A DNA stretch of 64,000 bases, taken from positions 248,001-312,000 of the forward strand of contig NZ_SLZK01000004.1 of assembly GCF_004341105.1 (NCBI RefSeq), given 5' to 3'. The DNA comes from Rhizobium sp. BK418. Its GTDB lineage: Bacteria; Pseudomonadota; Alphaproteobacteria; Rhizobiales; Rhizobiaceae. The translations under genes were made by a program, and so were the position numbers. Each line of letters begins with the position of its first letter. Within the stretch, counting starts at the first letter, position 1. This document shows, piece after piece, positions 7,036 through 15,062 of this stretch. Below the pieces are notes generated by a model. That model made no database searches. It saw only the letters and a list, made by a program, of their open reading frames with translations, and was not told where the DNA came from.

Positions 7036-8152
7036 AACCGAGCACCTCCGTGGCGAGACCTGTTTCGGCGTAGAAGCGATTGGCGCGCGCCACGACATCC
7101 GGCTCAGCCGAATAGGAGACGACAAGCGAACCGAATGGCTCGCCTGCTATCTCCTCGATCGCGCCAGCGAGGATATTGAGGTCGGAGTCGAGTTCGGCGA
7201 CCAGCCGACCGGTGAGCGGCTTGAAAGCTGTATCCCCGAAAAACACCAGCCGGACTAGCACCCGGGCGCCGGCAGACGGCTGCGGCTTGACGGTGGAGCG
7301 CAGCCATTGCGGCAGCTTCAGGGCCGAGGCGAGCAACGTTCGCGTCGTGTCGTGCTGTGGGTGCGTGTAGACATCGAAGGTGCGGCCGGATTCGACGATC
7401 CGGCCGGCGTCGATGACGGCTACGTGGCTGGCGATGGTTTTTACGACTTCCATCTCGTGCGTGATCAGGAGAACTGTGAGACCGAGTTCGGCATTGATCC
7501 GCTTCAGGAGTTCAAGAATCGACTGCGTCGTCTCCGGATCAAGCGCCGAGGTCGCTTCGTCGGATAGCAGCAGTTTCGGATCGGTGGCCAGCGCGCGGGC
7601 AATGCCGATACGCTGCTTTTGGCCGCCGGAAAGCTCCGACGGGTAGCTGCCGGCCTTGTTGCCGAGACCGACGAGATCAAGCAGCGGCCCGACCTTGGTG
7701 CGGATCGTCTTTTTATCGACGCCGGCGATCTCCAGCGGCAGCGCCACATTGTCGAAAGCCGTGCGTGACGACAGAAGGTTGAAGTGCTGGAATATCATGC
7801 CGATCTGGCGGCGCAGGCTCCGCAATCCGTCCTCGCCGAGCGCCCCCACGTCCACACCATCAACGAGCACCTTGCCCGACGTTACGGTCTCAAGCCCGTT
7901 GACCATGCGGATCAGAGTCGATTTGCCAGCGCCCGAGCGCCCGATAATGCCGGTGATGGCGCCGCGGCCAACGGTGAGATCGACGCTCTCGACGGCTGTG
8001 AAGCCTCCTTCGCCGGCAGGCCCGTAGCGCTTTCCGGCGCCTTGGAAAGCCACCATCGGCACCGAATGTGTCGCGCCCGCCGGATCGCTTCGGAACTGAC
8101 CGTTTGCCGCGGTGTTGGCAGCCGCTTGTTGGCCCGGATGTTGCGTTGTCAT
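7025..8152 (-). CDS. metN: Methionine ABC transporter ATP-binding protein MetN
   Basis: The ATPase of the methionine importer. The nucleotide-binding domain carries Walker A GRSGAGKST near residue 70, the signature LSGGQKQRIGIARAL and the Walker B segment KLLLSDEATSALDP. A C-terminal NIL domain (about the last 80 residues) is the methionine-sensing part that gives transinhibition in MetN. The first 30 residues form a low-complexity N-terminal extension compared with E. coli; a shorter start at MVAFQGAGKRYG (residue 33) is possible. It is first in the operon. Confidence 0.92.
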   Translation of the reverse strand: MTTQHPGQQAAANTAANGQFRSDPAGATHSVPMVAFQGAGKRYGPAGEGGFTAVESVDLTVGRGAITGIIGRSGAGKSTLIRMVNGLETVTSGKVLVDGVDVGALGEDGLRSLRRQIGMIFQHFNLLSSRTAFDNVALPLEIAGVDKKTIRTKVGPLLDLVGLGNKAGSYPSELSGGQKQRIGIARALATDPKLLLSDEATSALDPETTQSILELLKRINAELGLTVLLITHEMEVVKTIASHVAVIDAGRIVESGRTFDVYTHPQHDTTRTLLASALKLPQWLRSTVKPQPSAGARVLVRLVFFGDTAFKPLTGRLVAELDSDLNILAGAIEEIAGEPFGSLVVSYSAEPDVVARANRFYAETGLATEVLGYVA

Positions 8153-8558
8153 GCCTATGCTCTTAAGCGTTCGTCTTCATAAACTGGCGGCTCTATAACC
8201 GCAAATGCACGGATTAGCCAATCAGGCCGCACATTCGAAGACAAACAGAGGTCCGGCGCATAGGAGAGAGCTTTCACTGCAAGCGATCGCGAGAGGCGAT
8301 CGGCCTCTCTCTTGTCGATGACACTTATCCCGCAGCCACCTGCTGCTGCCCAGGGATATTTATCCGCTCGTGCGGTGCCGCAGGAAAAATACTCCTACTT
8401 GTTGTCGCGGCTCAACGTGAGCGTCATTGGTTCGGCGACGTTCACTGTGCCCCCTGCAAGGTGTGCCGCTGCACTGGCGGCAAAGGGTTTATGGCTCCAT
8501 GAACCAATCCGCTGGTAGTCCGGCTCGGTCCTGCTCAGGCGGTCGATCATCCGGCGAT
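8153..8558. other. Intergenic region upstream of metN and downstream of phhA
   Basis: The 406-base gap should contain the metN promoter and leader. A perfect stem-loop is present at 8291-8309 (GAGAGGC, loop GATCG, GCCTCTC). I looked for SAM-I and SAM-II riboswitch signatures and did not recognise one. A frame of 68 codons at 8312-8518 on the plus strand has no family resemblance and was not called. Confidence 0.4.
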
Positions 8559-9350
8559 TCAGGAAGCTTTGGCCTCGAAAGCGGGGGCAAAATCACCTAG
8601 CGATTTCGCCTTGAGAATCGTGCCCCCGATATCCTGCTCCACGATCGCTTCAAGATCCGCGAAGCTGTCGATGACATAGTAGATTGGCTGGAGAATATCG
8701 ATCCGGTACGGCGTCCTCAGCACGGTCAATAGATCGAACGGTCTGAATTCGCACGCCGTGCCTTCTGTTGCCGCCTTCGCCTCGCTTGGCGATGAGACGA
8801 TGCCCGCGCCGAAGCAGCGGCGGCCCTGCGGCGTATTGAGCAGGCCAAATTCGACGGTGAACCAAAAGATCCGGAACAGATGCCATGAGTAACCCTTACC
8901 AAGGCGGACGGCAGTTTCGCCGAAATGCCGGACGAAATTGGCGTAACTCTGGTTGGTCAGCATGGGGCAATGCCCGAAAACCTCGTGAAACAGGTCCGGT
9001 TCCTCGATATAGTCGATATGCTCGCGGCGGCGGAGGAACGTTGCAAGCGGAAATTTGCCCTGCGACAGGAGTTCATAAAAGCGCGAGGGCGGGATAAGCG
9101 CCGGAACGCCCTCGACGCCGAAGCCGGTGGTTTCATTTAGACGCCGGTTCACATCGAGAAGCTGAGGCACTTTGTCTGGCTTCAGCCCTAGCATTTTGAC
9201 GCCGTCAAGATATTCGCGACAGGCCGTATCGGCGAGAAGTTTCATCTGACGCCGGTACAGCTCGCCCCAAATCGCATCTTCTTCGGGAGTGTAGGAATAC
9301 AAACCATCCGGACCGGGCAGTTTGGCGGTGTACGTGCTTTCCTTGGTCAC
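8559..9350 (-). CDS. phhA: Phenylalanine-4-hydroxylase
   Basis: This 263-residue enzyme hydroxylates phenylalanine to tyrosine using tetrahydropterin, iron and oxygen. The iron ligands are visible: two histidines in HEVFGHCPML (about residues 122-131) and the glutamate in FWFTVEFGLL (about residues 163-172). Length and the lack of a regulatory ACT domain match the bacterial form. It starts at GTG with AGGA seven bases upstream. A divergent Lrp-type regulator 111 bp away probably controls it. Its product feeds the homogentisate genes a kilobase to the right. The partner pterin carbinolamine dehydratase is not in the window. Confidence 0.94.
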   Translation of the reverse strand: MTKESTYTAKLPGPDGLYSYTPEEDAIWGELYRRQMKLLADTACREYLDGVKMLGLKPDKVPQLLDVNRRLNETTGFGVEGVPALIPPSRFYELLSQGKFPLATFLRRREHIDYIEEPDLFHEVFGHCPMLTNQSYANFVRHFGETAVRLGKGYSWHLFRIFWFTVEFGLLNTPQGRRCFGAGIVSSPSEAKAATEGTACEFRPFDLLTVLRTPYRIDILQPIYYVIDSFADLEAIVEQDIGGTILKAKSLGDFAPAFEAKAS

Positions 9351-9438
9351 AGGCTGATCCTCCCAGGCACAGCAATATTCCTGCCATTATGATCCGAATT
9401 TGGAGGATTTTCTTTTCTTTCCACGCGACTATTGCCAT

Positions 9439-9454
9439 AATATTGAGAAATATT
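9439..9454. promoter_or_regulatory. Candidate Lrp-type operator between phhA and its regulator
   Basis: AATATT-GAGA-AATATT is a 16-base AT-rich symmetric element in the 111-base divergent promoter, ending 7 bases before the regulator start codon. A divergent AsnC/Lrp regulator typically binds such a place to control itself and its target. Confidence 0.35.
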
Positions 9455-9461
9455 CCCTGAT

Positions 9462-9935
9462 ATGATGCAAAAGATGAAAGAACCTGGGAATTTTCGCCGT
9501 ACGCTTCTGCAGCTCATCCAGGCCGACGGCAGCCTTTCGCTGGCAGACCTCGCGGAAAAAGCCGGCATGTCGCAGAGCTCGGCGTGGCGGAAGATCCAGG
9601 AGCTGGAAGCCGATGGCGTCATCCGAAAACGCGTAACGTTGCTTGATCCCGGAAAAGTTGATCTCAAGCTCTGTGTCATCGCGCATGTGACGCTGGAAGA
9701 TCATCACGAAGAAGCGGTTGCCTCTTTCGCGTCGGTGGTGCTGGAGCGGCCGGAGATTATGGAATGCTATGCCTTGTCAGGCGCCTTCGACTACATGCTG
9801 AAGATAAGGGCCAAGGACGTGGAAAGTTACGAAGCCTTCATGACCCGCTACCTCATGCGCAATCCGCATGTGCGCACGGTCGTATCCAGCTTTGTGCTGC
9901 GCGAGCTGAAATTCTCGACCGAACTGCCGCTCTGA
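9462..9935 (+). CDS. Lrp/AsnC family transcriptional regulator, probable regulator of phhA
   Basis: This 157-residue protein has the Lrp layout. An N-terminal helix-turn-helix (SLADLAEKAGMSQSSAWRKI, about residues 27-46) is followed by the effector-binding alpha-beta domain, with ALSGAFDYMLKIRAKDVESY near 105. These proteins sense amino acids and form octamers. Being divergent to phhA, it is the likely phenylalanine- or tyrosine-responsive activator, like PhhR-type control elsewhere but from a different family. The start is not certain: no good Shine-Dalgarno is seen, and an in-frame ATG 12 bases further in is also possible. Confidence 0.88.
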   Translation: MMQKMKEPGNFRRTLLQLIQADGSLSLADLAEKAGMSQSSAWRKIQELEADGVIRKRVTLLDPGKVDLKLCVIAHVTLEDHHEEAVASFASVVLERPEIMECYALSGAFDYMLKIRAKDVESYEAFMTRYLMRNPHVRTVVSSFVLRELKFSTELPL

Positions 9936-9949
9936 GACTTGGTGCCGGG

Positions 9950-10450
9950 TCACCGCGTGCTGTCGCCATGCCAACTGCTTGGCATGTGTATCGGAAAGCC
10001 TTCGAAGGTCTTCAGCGTATCGAGCACGATCGACGTCTTGACGTGCTGTACCGACTCGTGGGGCAATAAAACGTCGTTGACGAATTTGGAGAGGTCGGAG
10101 AGCCCGCGGGTCGCGACCTTCAGGTGATAGTCCATTTCACCGGTCAGCGCATAGGCTTCGAGAACCTCCGGCAAACCGTTGATCAGCTGCGAAAATCTGC
10201 GCGCATTGTCCCTGTTGTGGGTCGCAAGCGTCACCGAAATGACCACCAGCATATCCAGCCCCAACTTCTGTTGATCCAGATAGGCCCGGTAGCTGCGAAT
10301 ATATCCCTCGGACTCCAGTCGCGTGCGCCGGCGCGAGCATTGCGAGGGTGAAAGCGCGATCCGCTCCCCCAGTTCGTTATTCGTCAACCGACCGTCTTTT
10401 TGAAGTTCCTGGAGCAGGCGCAAATCCAATTTGTCGAGCTGTTCATCCAT
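9950..10450 (-). CDS. Lrp/AsnC family transcriptional regulator, probable regulator of the homogentisate operon
   Basis: A second Lrp-type protein of about 166 residues with the helix-turn-helix at about 23-43 (TNNELGERIALSPSQCSRRR) and an effector domain with AYALTGEMDYHLKVATRG. The start MDEQLDKLDL at 10450 is chosen because GAGG lies nine bases before it; a codon at 10465 is in frame but lacks a site. It points away from hppD across a 128-base promoter region, so it probably controls hppD-hmgA-fahA-maiA. Its 3' end faces that of the other Lrp gene. The two are related in family but not near-identical, so they are not a recent duplication. Confidence 0.9.
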   Translation of the reverse strand: MDEQLDKLDLRLLQELQKDGRLTNNELGERIALSPSQCSRRRTRLESEGYIRSYRAYLDQQKLGLDMLVVISVTLATHNRDNARRFSQLINGLPEVLEAYALTGEMDYHLKVATRGLSDLSKFVNDVLLPHESVQHVKTSIVLDTLKTFEGFPIHMPSSWHGDSTR

Positions 10451-10480
10451 TGCGTGAAACCTCAAAAATCCTCACGAACC

Positions 10481-10550
10481 GTGCATAATCTTTTCCATCA
10501 GCATGAAGAATGCAAGAACTTTGCGCCCGTTTTGGGCCACACTTTGCATT
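10481..10550. promoter_or_regulatory. Divergent control region with repeated TGCAT-type half-sites
   Basis: Between the Lrp gene and hppD there are three related half-sites: GTGCATAATC at 10481-10490, AATGCAA at 10509-10515 and its exact inverse TTGCATT at 10544-10550. The last two are 28 bases apart. Such multiple, spaced half-sites fit wrapping by an Lrp-type octamer. Confidence 0.35.
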
Positions 10551-10578
10551 ATCAAAGTCCAGTTCCCAGGAGGAGAAA

Positions 10579-11688
10579 ATGGGCCCTTTTCCGCATGATG
10601 CGCCACCCTCGGAAATTACCGCCGACAACCCGGCCGGCACCGACGGATTCGAGTTCGTTGAATTCGCCCATCCTGAACCCGAGACGCTGCGCGAGCTCTT
10701 CGCACGCATGGGTTATGTCCCAGTCGCAAGGCATAAGACGAAAGACATCACCGTCTGGCGTCAGGGCGACATCAACTATATCCTGAACGCTCAGCCGGGC
10801 AGCCATGCCGCCCGTTTCGTCGCAGAACATGGTCCTTGCGCTCCGTCGATGGCATGGCGCGTTGTCGACGCCAAACATGCCTTCGACCACGCGGTGTCAA
10901 AAGGCGCTGTCCCCTATGAAGGGAATGACAAGGCGCTCGATGTGCCGGCGATCATCGGCATTGGCGGTTCACTGCTCTATTTCGTCGAGACCTATGGGGC
11001 AAAAGGATCGGCATACGATGCCGAGTTCGACTGGCTCGGGGAGCGCAACCCGCATCCAGAGGGGATCGGTTTCTACTATCTCGACCATCTCACCCACAAC
11101 GTATTTCGCGGCAACATGGATAAGTGGTGGGATTTCTACCGAAACCTGTTCAATTTCAAGCAGATCCATTTCTTCGACATTGATGGGCGTATCACCGGGC
11201 TGGTGAGCCGCGCCATCACATCGCCCTGTGGCAAGATCCGTATTCCGTTGAATGAATCGAAAGACGACACCAGCCAGATCGAGGAATATCTGAAGAAATA
11301 CAGGGGCGAGGGCATCCAGCACATCGCCGTTGGGACGGAAGATATCTACGAGGCGACCGACAGGCTCGCCGACAATGGCCTGCGGTTCATGCCTGGTCCT
11401 CCGGAGACCTATTACGACATGTCCTATGAACGCGTGAACGGCCATAGCGAACCTGTCGACCGCATGAAGAAGCACGGCATCCTCATCGACGGCGAAGGCG
11501 TGGTGAACGGCGGCATGACGAAAATCCTGCTCCAGATCTTCTCCAAAACCGTCATCGGGCCAATTTTCTTCGAGTTCATCCAGCGCAAGGGCGACGAGGG
11601 TTTCGGAGAGGGTAACTTCCGTGCCCTCTTCGAGTCGATCGAGGCCGATCAGATCAAACGTGGTGTCATCGGCACTGCAGCGGAGTAA
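10579..11688 (+). CDS. hppD: 4-hydroxyphenylpyruvate dioxygenase
   Basis: This 369-residue non-haem iron enzyme converts 4-hydroxyphenylpyruvate to homogentisate with oxygen. Two vicinal-oxygen-chelate domains are present. Iron-ligand segments in the C-terminal domain are LDHLTHNV (about residue 175), IQHIAVGTEDI (about 252-262) and GPIFFEFIQRKG (about 332-343). The start MGPFPHDAPP has AGGAGG five bases upstream, which settles it over an in-frame codon at 10510. It is the first gene of hppD-hmgA-fahA-maiA; the tyrosine aminotransferase that would supply its substrate is not in the window. Confidence 0.94.
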   Translation: MGPFPHDAPPSEITADNPAGTDGFEFVEFAHPEPETLRELFARMGYVPVARHKTKDITVWRQGDINYILNAQPGSHAARFVAEHGPCAPSMAWRVVDAKHAFDHAVSKGAVPYEGNDKALDVPAIIGIGGSLLYFVETYGAKGSAYDAEFDWLGERNPHPEGIGFYYLDHLTHNVFRGNMDKWWDFYRNLFNFKQIHFFDIDGRITGLVSRAITSPCGKIRIPLNESKDDTSQIEEYLKKYRGEGIQHIAVGTEDIYEATDRLADNGLRFMPGPPETYYDMSYERVNGHSEPVDRMKKHGILIDGEGVVNGGMTKILLQIFSKTVIGPIFFEFIQRKGDEGFGEGNFRALFESIEADQIKRGVIGTAAE

Positions 11689-11757
11689 ACTTTCGGAGCG
11701 ATCTCGCGCGTCTGAGCGACGCGCGGGTACCGCAGAGTTTTCGGGGAGGAGCTGAGC

Positions 11758-13119
11758 ATGGACCAGACATCGATCCAGCCATCGGATGGTGAAGCCTTGA
11801 CGGCAAATAAACTGAAATATATGCCGGGCTTCGGCAATGACTTCGAAACCGAGTCCCTTCCCGGCGCTTTGCCGCAAGGGCAGAACAGCCCTCAGAAATG
11901 CAACTACGGTCTTTATGCCGAGCAGCTTTCCGGCTCCCCTTTCACTGCACCGCGCGGCACGAATGAAAGGTCTTGGCTTTATCGCATTCGCCCGAGCGTG
12001 CGTCACACAAGCCGCTTCTCGAATGCCTTCTATCCGCACTGGAAGACCGCACCTTGTCTTGACGAACATTCGCTTCCCCTTGGGCAGCTTCGCTGGAATC
12101 CCATCCCCACGCCCACGGAGACGCTGACGTTTCTTCAGGGGGTGCGGACGATGACGACGGCGGGCGATGTCACGACCCAGGTGGGCATGGCCGCACACGC
12201 CTACGTCTTCAATGAGGACATGGTCGACGATTATTTCTTCAACGCCGACGGCGAATTGCTGATCGTGCCGCAGCTCGGTGCCATCAAAGTGTTCACCGAA
12301 ATGGGCATCATGGATGTCGAGCCCCTGGAAATATGCCTGATCCCCCGCGGCATGATGTTTAAGGTCCTGGGCAGCGGCGAGCAGACTTTTTGGCGCGGAT
12401 ATATATGCGAAAACTACGGCGCGAAATTCACGCTGCCGGAACGCGGACCCATCGGAGCGAACTGCCTGGCAAACCCCCGCGACTTCAAGACACCTGTGGC
12501 GGCTTTTGAGGACAAGGAAAAGCCCTGCCGCGTGCATGTAAAGTGGTGCGGAAAATTCTACGTCACTGACATCGGCCACTCGCCGCTCGATGTGGTGGCC
12601 TGGCATGGCAACTACGCCCCCTTCAAATACGACTTGCGGACCTTTGCGCCAGTCGGCGCAATCCGCTTCGATCATCCCGATCCGTCGATATTTTCGGTGC
12701 TGACCGCGCCGACTGAAGATGCAGGGACCGCGAATGTCGACTTCGTGATCTTTCCGCCGCGTTGGCTTGTCGCCGAACACACATTCCGCCCGCCCTGGTA
12801 TCACCGCAACATCATGAGCGAGTTCATGGGCCTGATCCATGGCCAATATGACGCCAAGGAGGAGGGCTTCGTGCCGGGCGGCATGAGCCTGCACAATATG
12901 ATGCTTCCCCACGGGCCGGACGCGCTCGCCTTCGAAAAGGCATCCAATTCCGAGCTCAAACCCGTGAAGCTGGATAATACCATGGCTTTCATGTTCGAGA
13001 CCCGGTACCCGCAGCAACTGACGAAATACGCAGCCGAGCTTGAAACGCTGCAGGACAATTACCTGGAGTGTTGGGACGGCCTGGAACGCAAGTTCGACGG
13101 AACCCCTGGTATCAAATGA
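11758..13119 (+). CDS. hmgA: Homogentisate 1,2-dioxygenase
   Basis: This 453-residue iron enzyme opens the ring of homogentisate to give maleylacetoacetate. The family segments are clear: YMPGFGNDFETE near the N-terminus, WYHRNIMSEFMGLIHGQYDA (about residues 347-366) and LHNMMLPHGPDA (about 379-390). They supply the histidine and glutamate iron ligands. The ribosome site GGGGAGGAG precedes the start. It follows hppD by 69 bases and precedes fahA by 49, so it sits inside one operon. The long open frame on the opposite strand is a by-product of codon bias. Confidence 0.95.
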   Translation: MDQTSIQPSDGEALTANKLKYMPGFGNDFETESLPGALPQGQNSPQKCNYGLYAEQLSGSPFTAPRGTNERSWLYRIRPSVRHTSRFSNAFYPHWKTAPCLDEHSLPLGQLRWNPIPTPTETLTFLQGVRTMTTAGDVTTQVGMAAHAYVFNEDMVDDYFFNADGELLIVPQLGAIKVFTEMGIMDVEPLEICLIPRGMMFKVLGSGEQTFWRGYICENYGAKFTLPERGPIGANCLANPRDFKTPVAAFEDKEKPCRVHVKWCGKFYVTDIGHSPLDVVAWHGNYAPFKYDLRTFAPVGAIRFDHPDPSIFSVLTAPTEDAGTANVDFVIFPPRWLVAEHTFRPPWYHRNIMSEFMGLIHGQYDAKEEGFVPGGMSLHNMMLPHGPDALAFEKASNSELKPVKLDNTMAFMFETRYPQQLTKYAAELETLQDNYLECWDGLERKFDGTPGIK

Positions 13120-13168
13120 TGGCATCAAGTGATGATCGGCCAAGCATCTTCTGGCACGGGAAAGGAAC

Positions 13169-14194
13169 ATGAAGCTTGCGACGTTGAAAGACTCCACGAG
13201 AGACGGCCGGCTCGTTGTCGTCTCGCGCGATCTTACCCGCTGCTCCGAAGTCACTCACATTGCCCGCACGTTGCAGGCTGCTCTCGATGATTGGGAGCAC
13301 GTCGCCCCGAGGCTCGCGTTGATTGCCGAAGGCGTCGAGACTGGAGCCCAGCCGACGATCAGGTTTTACGAACACAATGCCGCGTCGCCATTGCCACGCG
13401 CCTACCAATGGGCCGACGGTTCGGCCTATCTCAACCACGTTGAACTGGTTCGTAGGGCACGGGGCGCCGAGATGCCGGCGAGCTTCTGGTCCGATCCGCT
13501 GATGTATCAAGGTGGTTCCGACGGGTTCCTTGCGCCGCGCGACCCGATCGTGGTGGCTGACGAGGCTTACGGGATCGACATGGAGGGCGAGGTTGCCGTC
13601 ATCACTGGCGATGTTGCCATCGACTCCGATCCGGATACGGCGCGTAGCGCCATTCGGCTGGTGATGCTCGTCAACGATGTATCGCTGCGCGGTCTCATAC
13701 CGGACGAATTGGCCAAGGGATTTGGTTTCTTTCAGTCCAAGCCGTCATCGGCATTTTCTCCGGTCGCGGTAACGCCAGACGAATTGGGGGAGGCGTGGGA
13801 CGGGGGCAAGGTGCATCTTCCGCTGCTTGTGAGCTTGAACGGCAAGGCATTCGGTAAGGCGAACGCCGGTGTCGATATGACGTTTGATTTTGGCCAGCTC
13901 ATCGCCCATGCCGCCAAAACTCGCAATCTGGCGGCCGGGACGATCATCGGATCGGGAACGATTTCCAACAAGCTGGACGGCGGTCCGGGCAGGGCGATCG
14001 AAGACGGAGGGGAAGGCTATTCATGCATCGCTGAAATACGGATGATCGAGACGATAGAAACTGGATTGCCAAAAACTCCATTCATGAAGTTCGGCGATCA
14101 GGTCCGCATCGAGATGAAAGATCATGCCGGTCATTCAATCTTCGGGGCGATCGAGCAGACGGTCGAAAGATACAAGGGGAACGGGCTGCGATGA
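13169..14194 (+). CDS. fahA: Fumarylacetoacetase (FAA hydrolase family)
   Basis: The 341-residue protein belongs to the bacterial fumarylacetoacetate hydrolase family and would cleave fumarylacetoacetate to fumarate and acetoacetate, the last step of tyrosine breakdown. The metal-binding acidic segment appears as YGIDMEGEVAVITGDV (about residues 131-146), followed by VNDVSLRGLIP and SKPSSAFSPVAVTPDELG. The C-terminal barrel has GTIIGSGTISNK. Position in the operon between hmgA and maiA fixes the substrate better than the family does. Its stop codon overlaps the start of maiA (ATGA), so translation of the two is coupled. Confidence 0.92.
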   Translation: MKLATLKDSTRDGRLVVVSRDLTRCSEVTHIARTLQAALDDWEHVAPRLALIAEGVETGAQPTIRFYEHNAASPLPRAYQWADGSAYLNHVELVRRARGAEMPASFWSDPLMYQGGSDGFLAPRDPIVVADEAYGIDMEGEVAVITGDVAIDSDPDTARSAIRLVMLVNDVSLRGLIPDELAKGFGFFQSKPSSAFSPVAVTPDELGEAWDGGKVHLPLLVSLNGKAFGKANAGVDMTFDFGQLIAHAAKTRNLAAGTIIGSGTISNKLDGGPGRAIEDGGEGYSCIAEIRMIETIETGLPKTPFMKFGDQVRIEMKDHAGHSIFGAIEQTVERYKGNGLR

Positions 14195-14823
14195 GCGAGG
14201 TCGTTCTTTACGACTACTGGAGGTCATCGGCGAGTTATCGCGTCCGCATCGCGCTCAATCTCCTGGCGATCGAATATAAGATAATTCCCGTCAACCTGCT
14301 GGAGGGAGCGCATAAGAAACCTGAATATCTGGCGCTCAATCCGCAGGGGCTCGTGCCGACATTGGTGATCGACGGTAGAATTTTGACCCAGTCACTGGCA
14401 ATCATCGAATATCTGGCCGAGGTTCGGCCGGAATGCGTATTGCTGCCAGCGGATATTGCCGATCGTCAAAAAGTGCGCGCCGTCGCATATGCGGTCGCCA
14501 TGGATATCCACCCGATATGCAACATGCATGTCGTGACGCATCTAACGAGCATAACTGACAAGGCTGACGCTCGCGAGGAATGGATGAAACACTTCATCAC
14601 GGACGGACTTCGTAAACTCGAAGCCATGATCGGCAAATTCGAAGGGGAGTTCAGCCTTGGGGATGCGCCGACAATGGCGGATCTCTGTCTTGTTCCACAA
14701 GTCTACAATGCCCGCCGCTGGGGAGTCGATATGACCGATTTCAGGCGCATCGTCGCCGTCGACGCCAGATGTGCCGAGCTAGCGGCCTTCCAGGAGGCGC
14801 ATCCCGACAGGGTGAAACCGTAA
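14191..14823 (+). CDS. maiA: Maleylacetoacetate isomerase (zeta-class glutathione transferase)
   Basis: This 210-residue zeta-class glutathione transferase isomerises maleylacetoacetate to fumarylacetoacetate with glutathione. The N-terminal thioredoxin-like domain has the zeta motif YWRSSASYRVRIALN at about residues 8-22, with the active-site serines, and NPQGLVPTLVIDG. The C-terminal helical domain contains MDIHPICNMHV. The start overlaps the stop of fahA. It closes the homogentisate operon. A different zeta-class role is possible in principle, but the neighbours make this one very likely. Confidence 0.93.
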   Translation: MSEVVLYDYWRSSASYRVRIALNLLAIEYKIIPVNLLEGAHKKPEYLALNPQGLVPTLVIDGRILTQSLAIIEYLAEVRPECVLLPADIADRQKVRAVAYAVAMDIHPICNMHVVTHLTSITDKADAREEWMKHFITDGLRKLEAMIGKFEGEFSLGDAPTMADLCLVPQVYNARRWGVDMTDFRRIVAVDARCAELAAFQEAHPDRVKP

Positions 14824-15062
14824 TGGACCCGAACCTCGACGAGAAACGAAGTGCCAATGTGGATTCGGTGACAGCCCACTTCATGGTCCTGGCGTACGGA
14901 CCTTATTCGTGAGATCTGGCGGACGATCGAAGGTTTTCCAATTTGTAACCTATGAGGCCGGGAAGAATCGGCACAGATGAACCATTTGGTTGCCAAAAAA
15001 CCATAATTGCTCCACCTAGATCGCACATCGACCACCGGCATTGAAAATTGGATCACGGCTGA

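Noticed and set aside
8312..8518. A 68-codon plus-strand frame upstream of metN
   Set aside because: No family resemblance and no ribosome site. It covers the leader region of a minus-strand gene.
8153..8558. Possible SAM riboswitch upstream of metN
   Set aside because: The conserved cores of SAM-I and SAM-II could not be matched by eye; only a simple stem-loop is certain.
10969..13254. A 761-codon open frame on the minus strand opposite hppD, hmgA and the start of fahA
   Set aside because: It is antisense to three well-recognised genes, its protein has no family features, and long antisense frames are expected from GC-rich codon bias.
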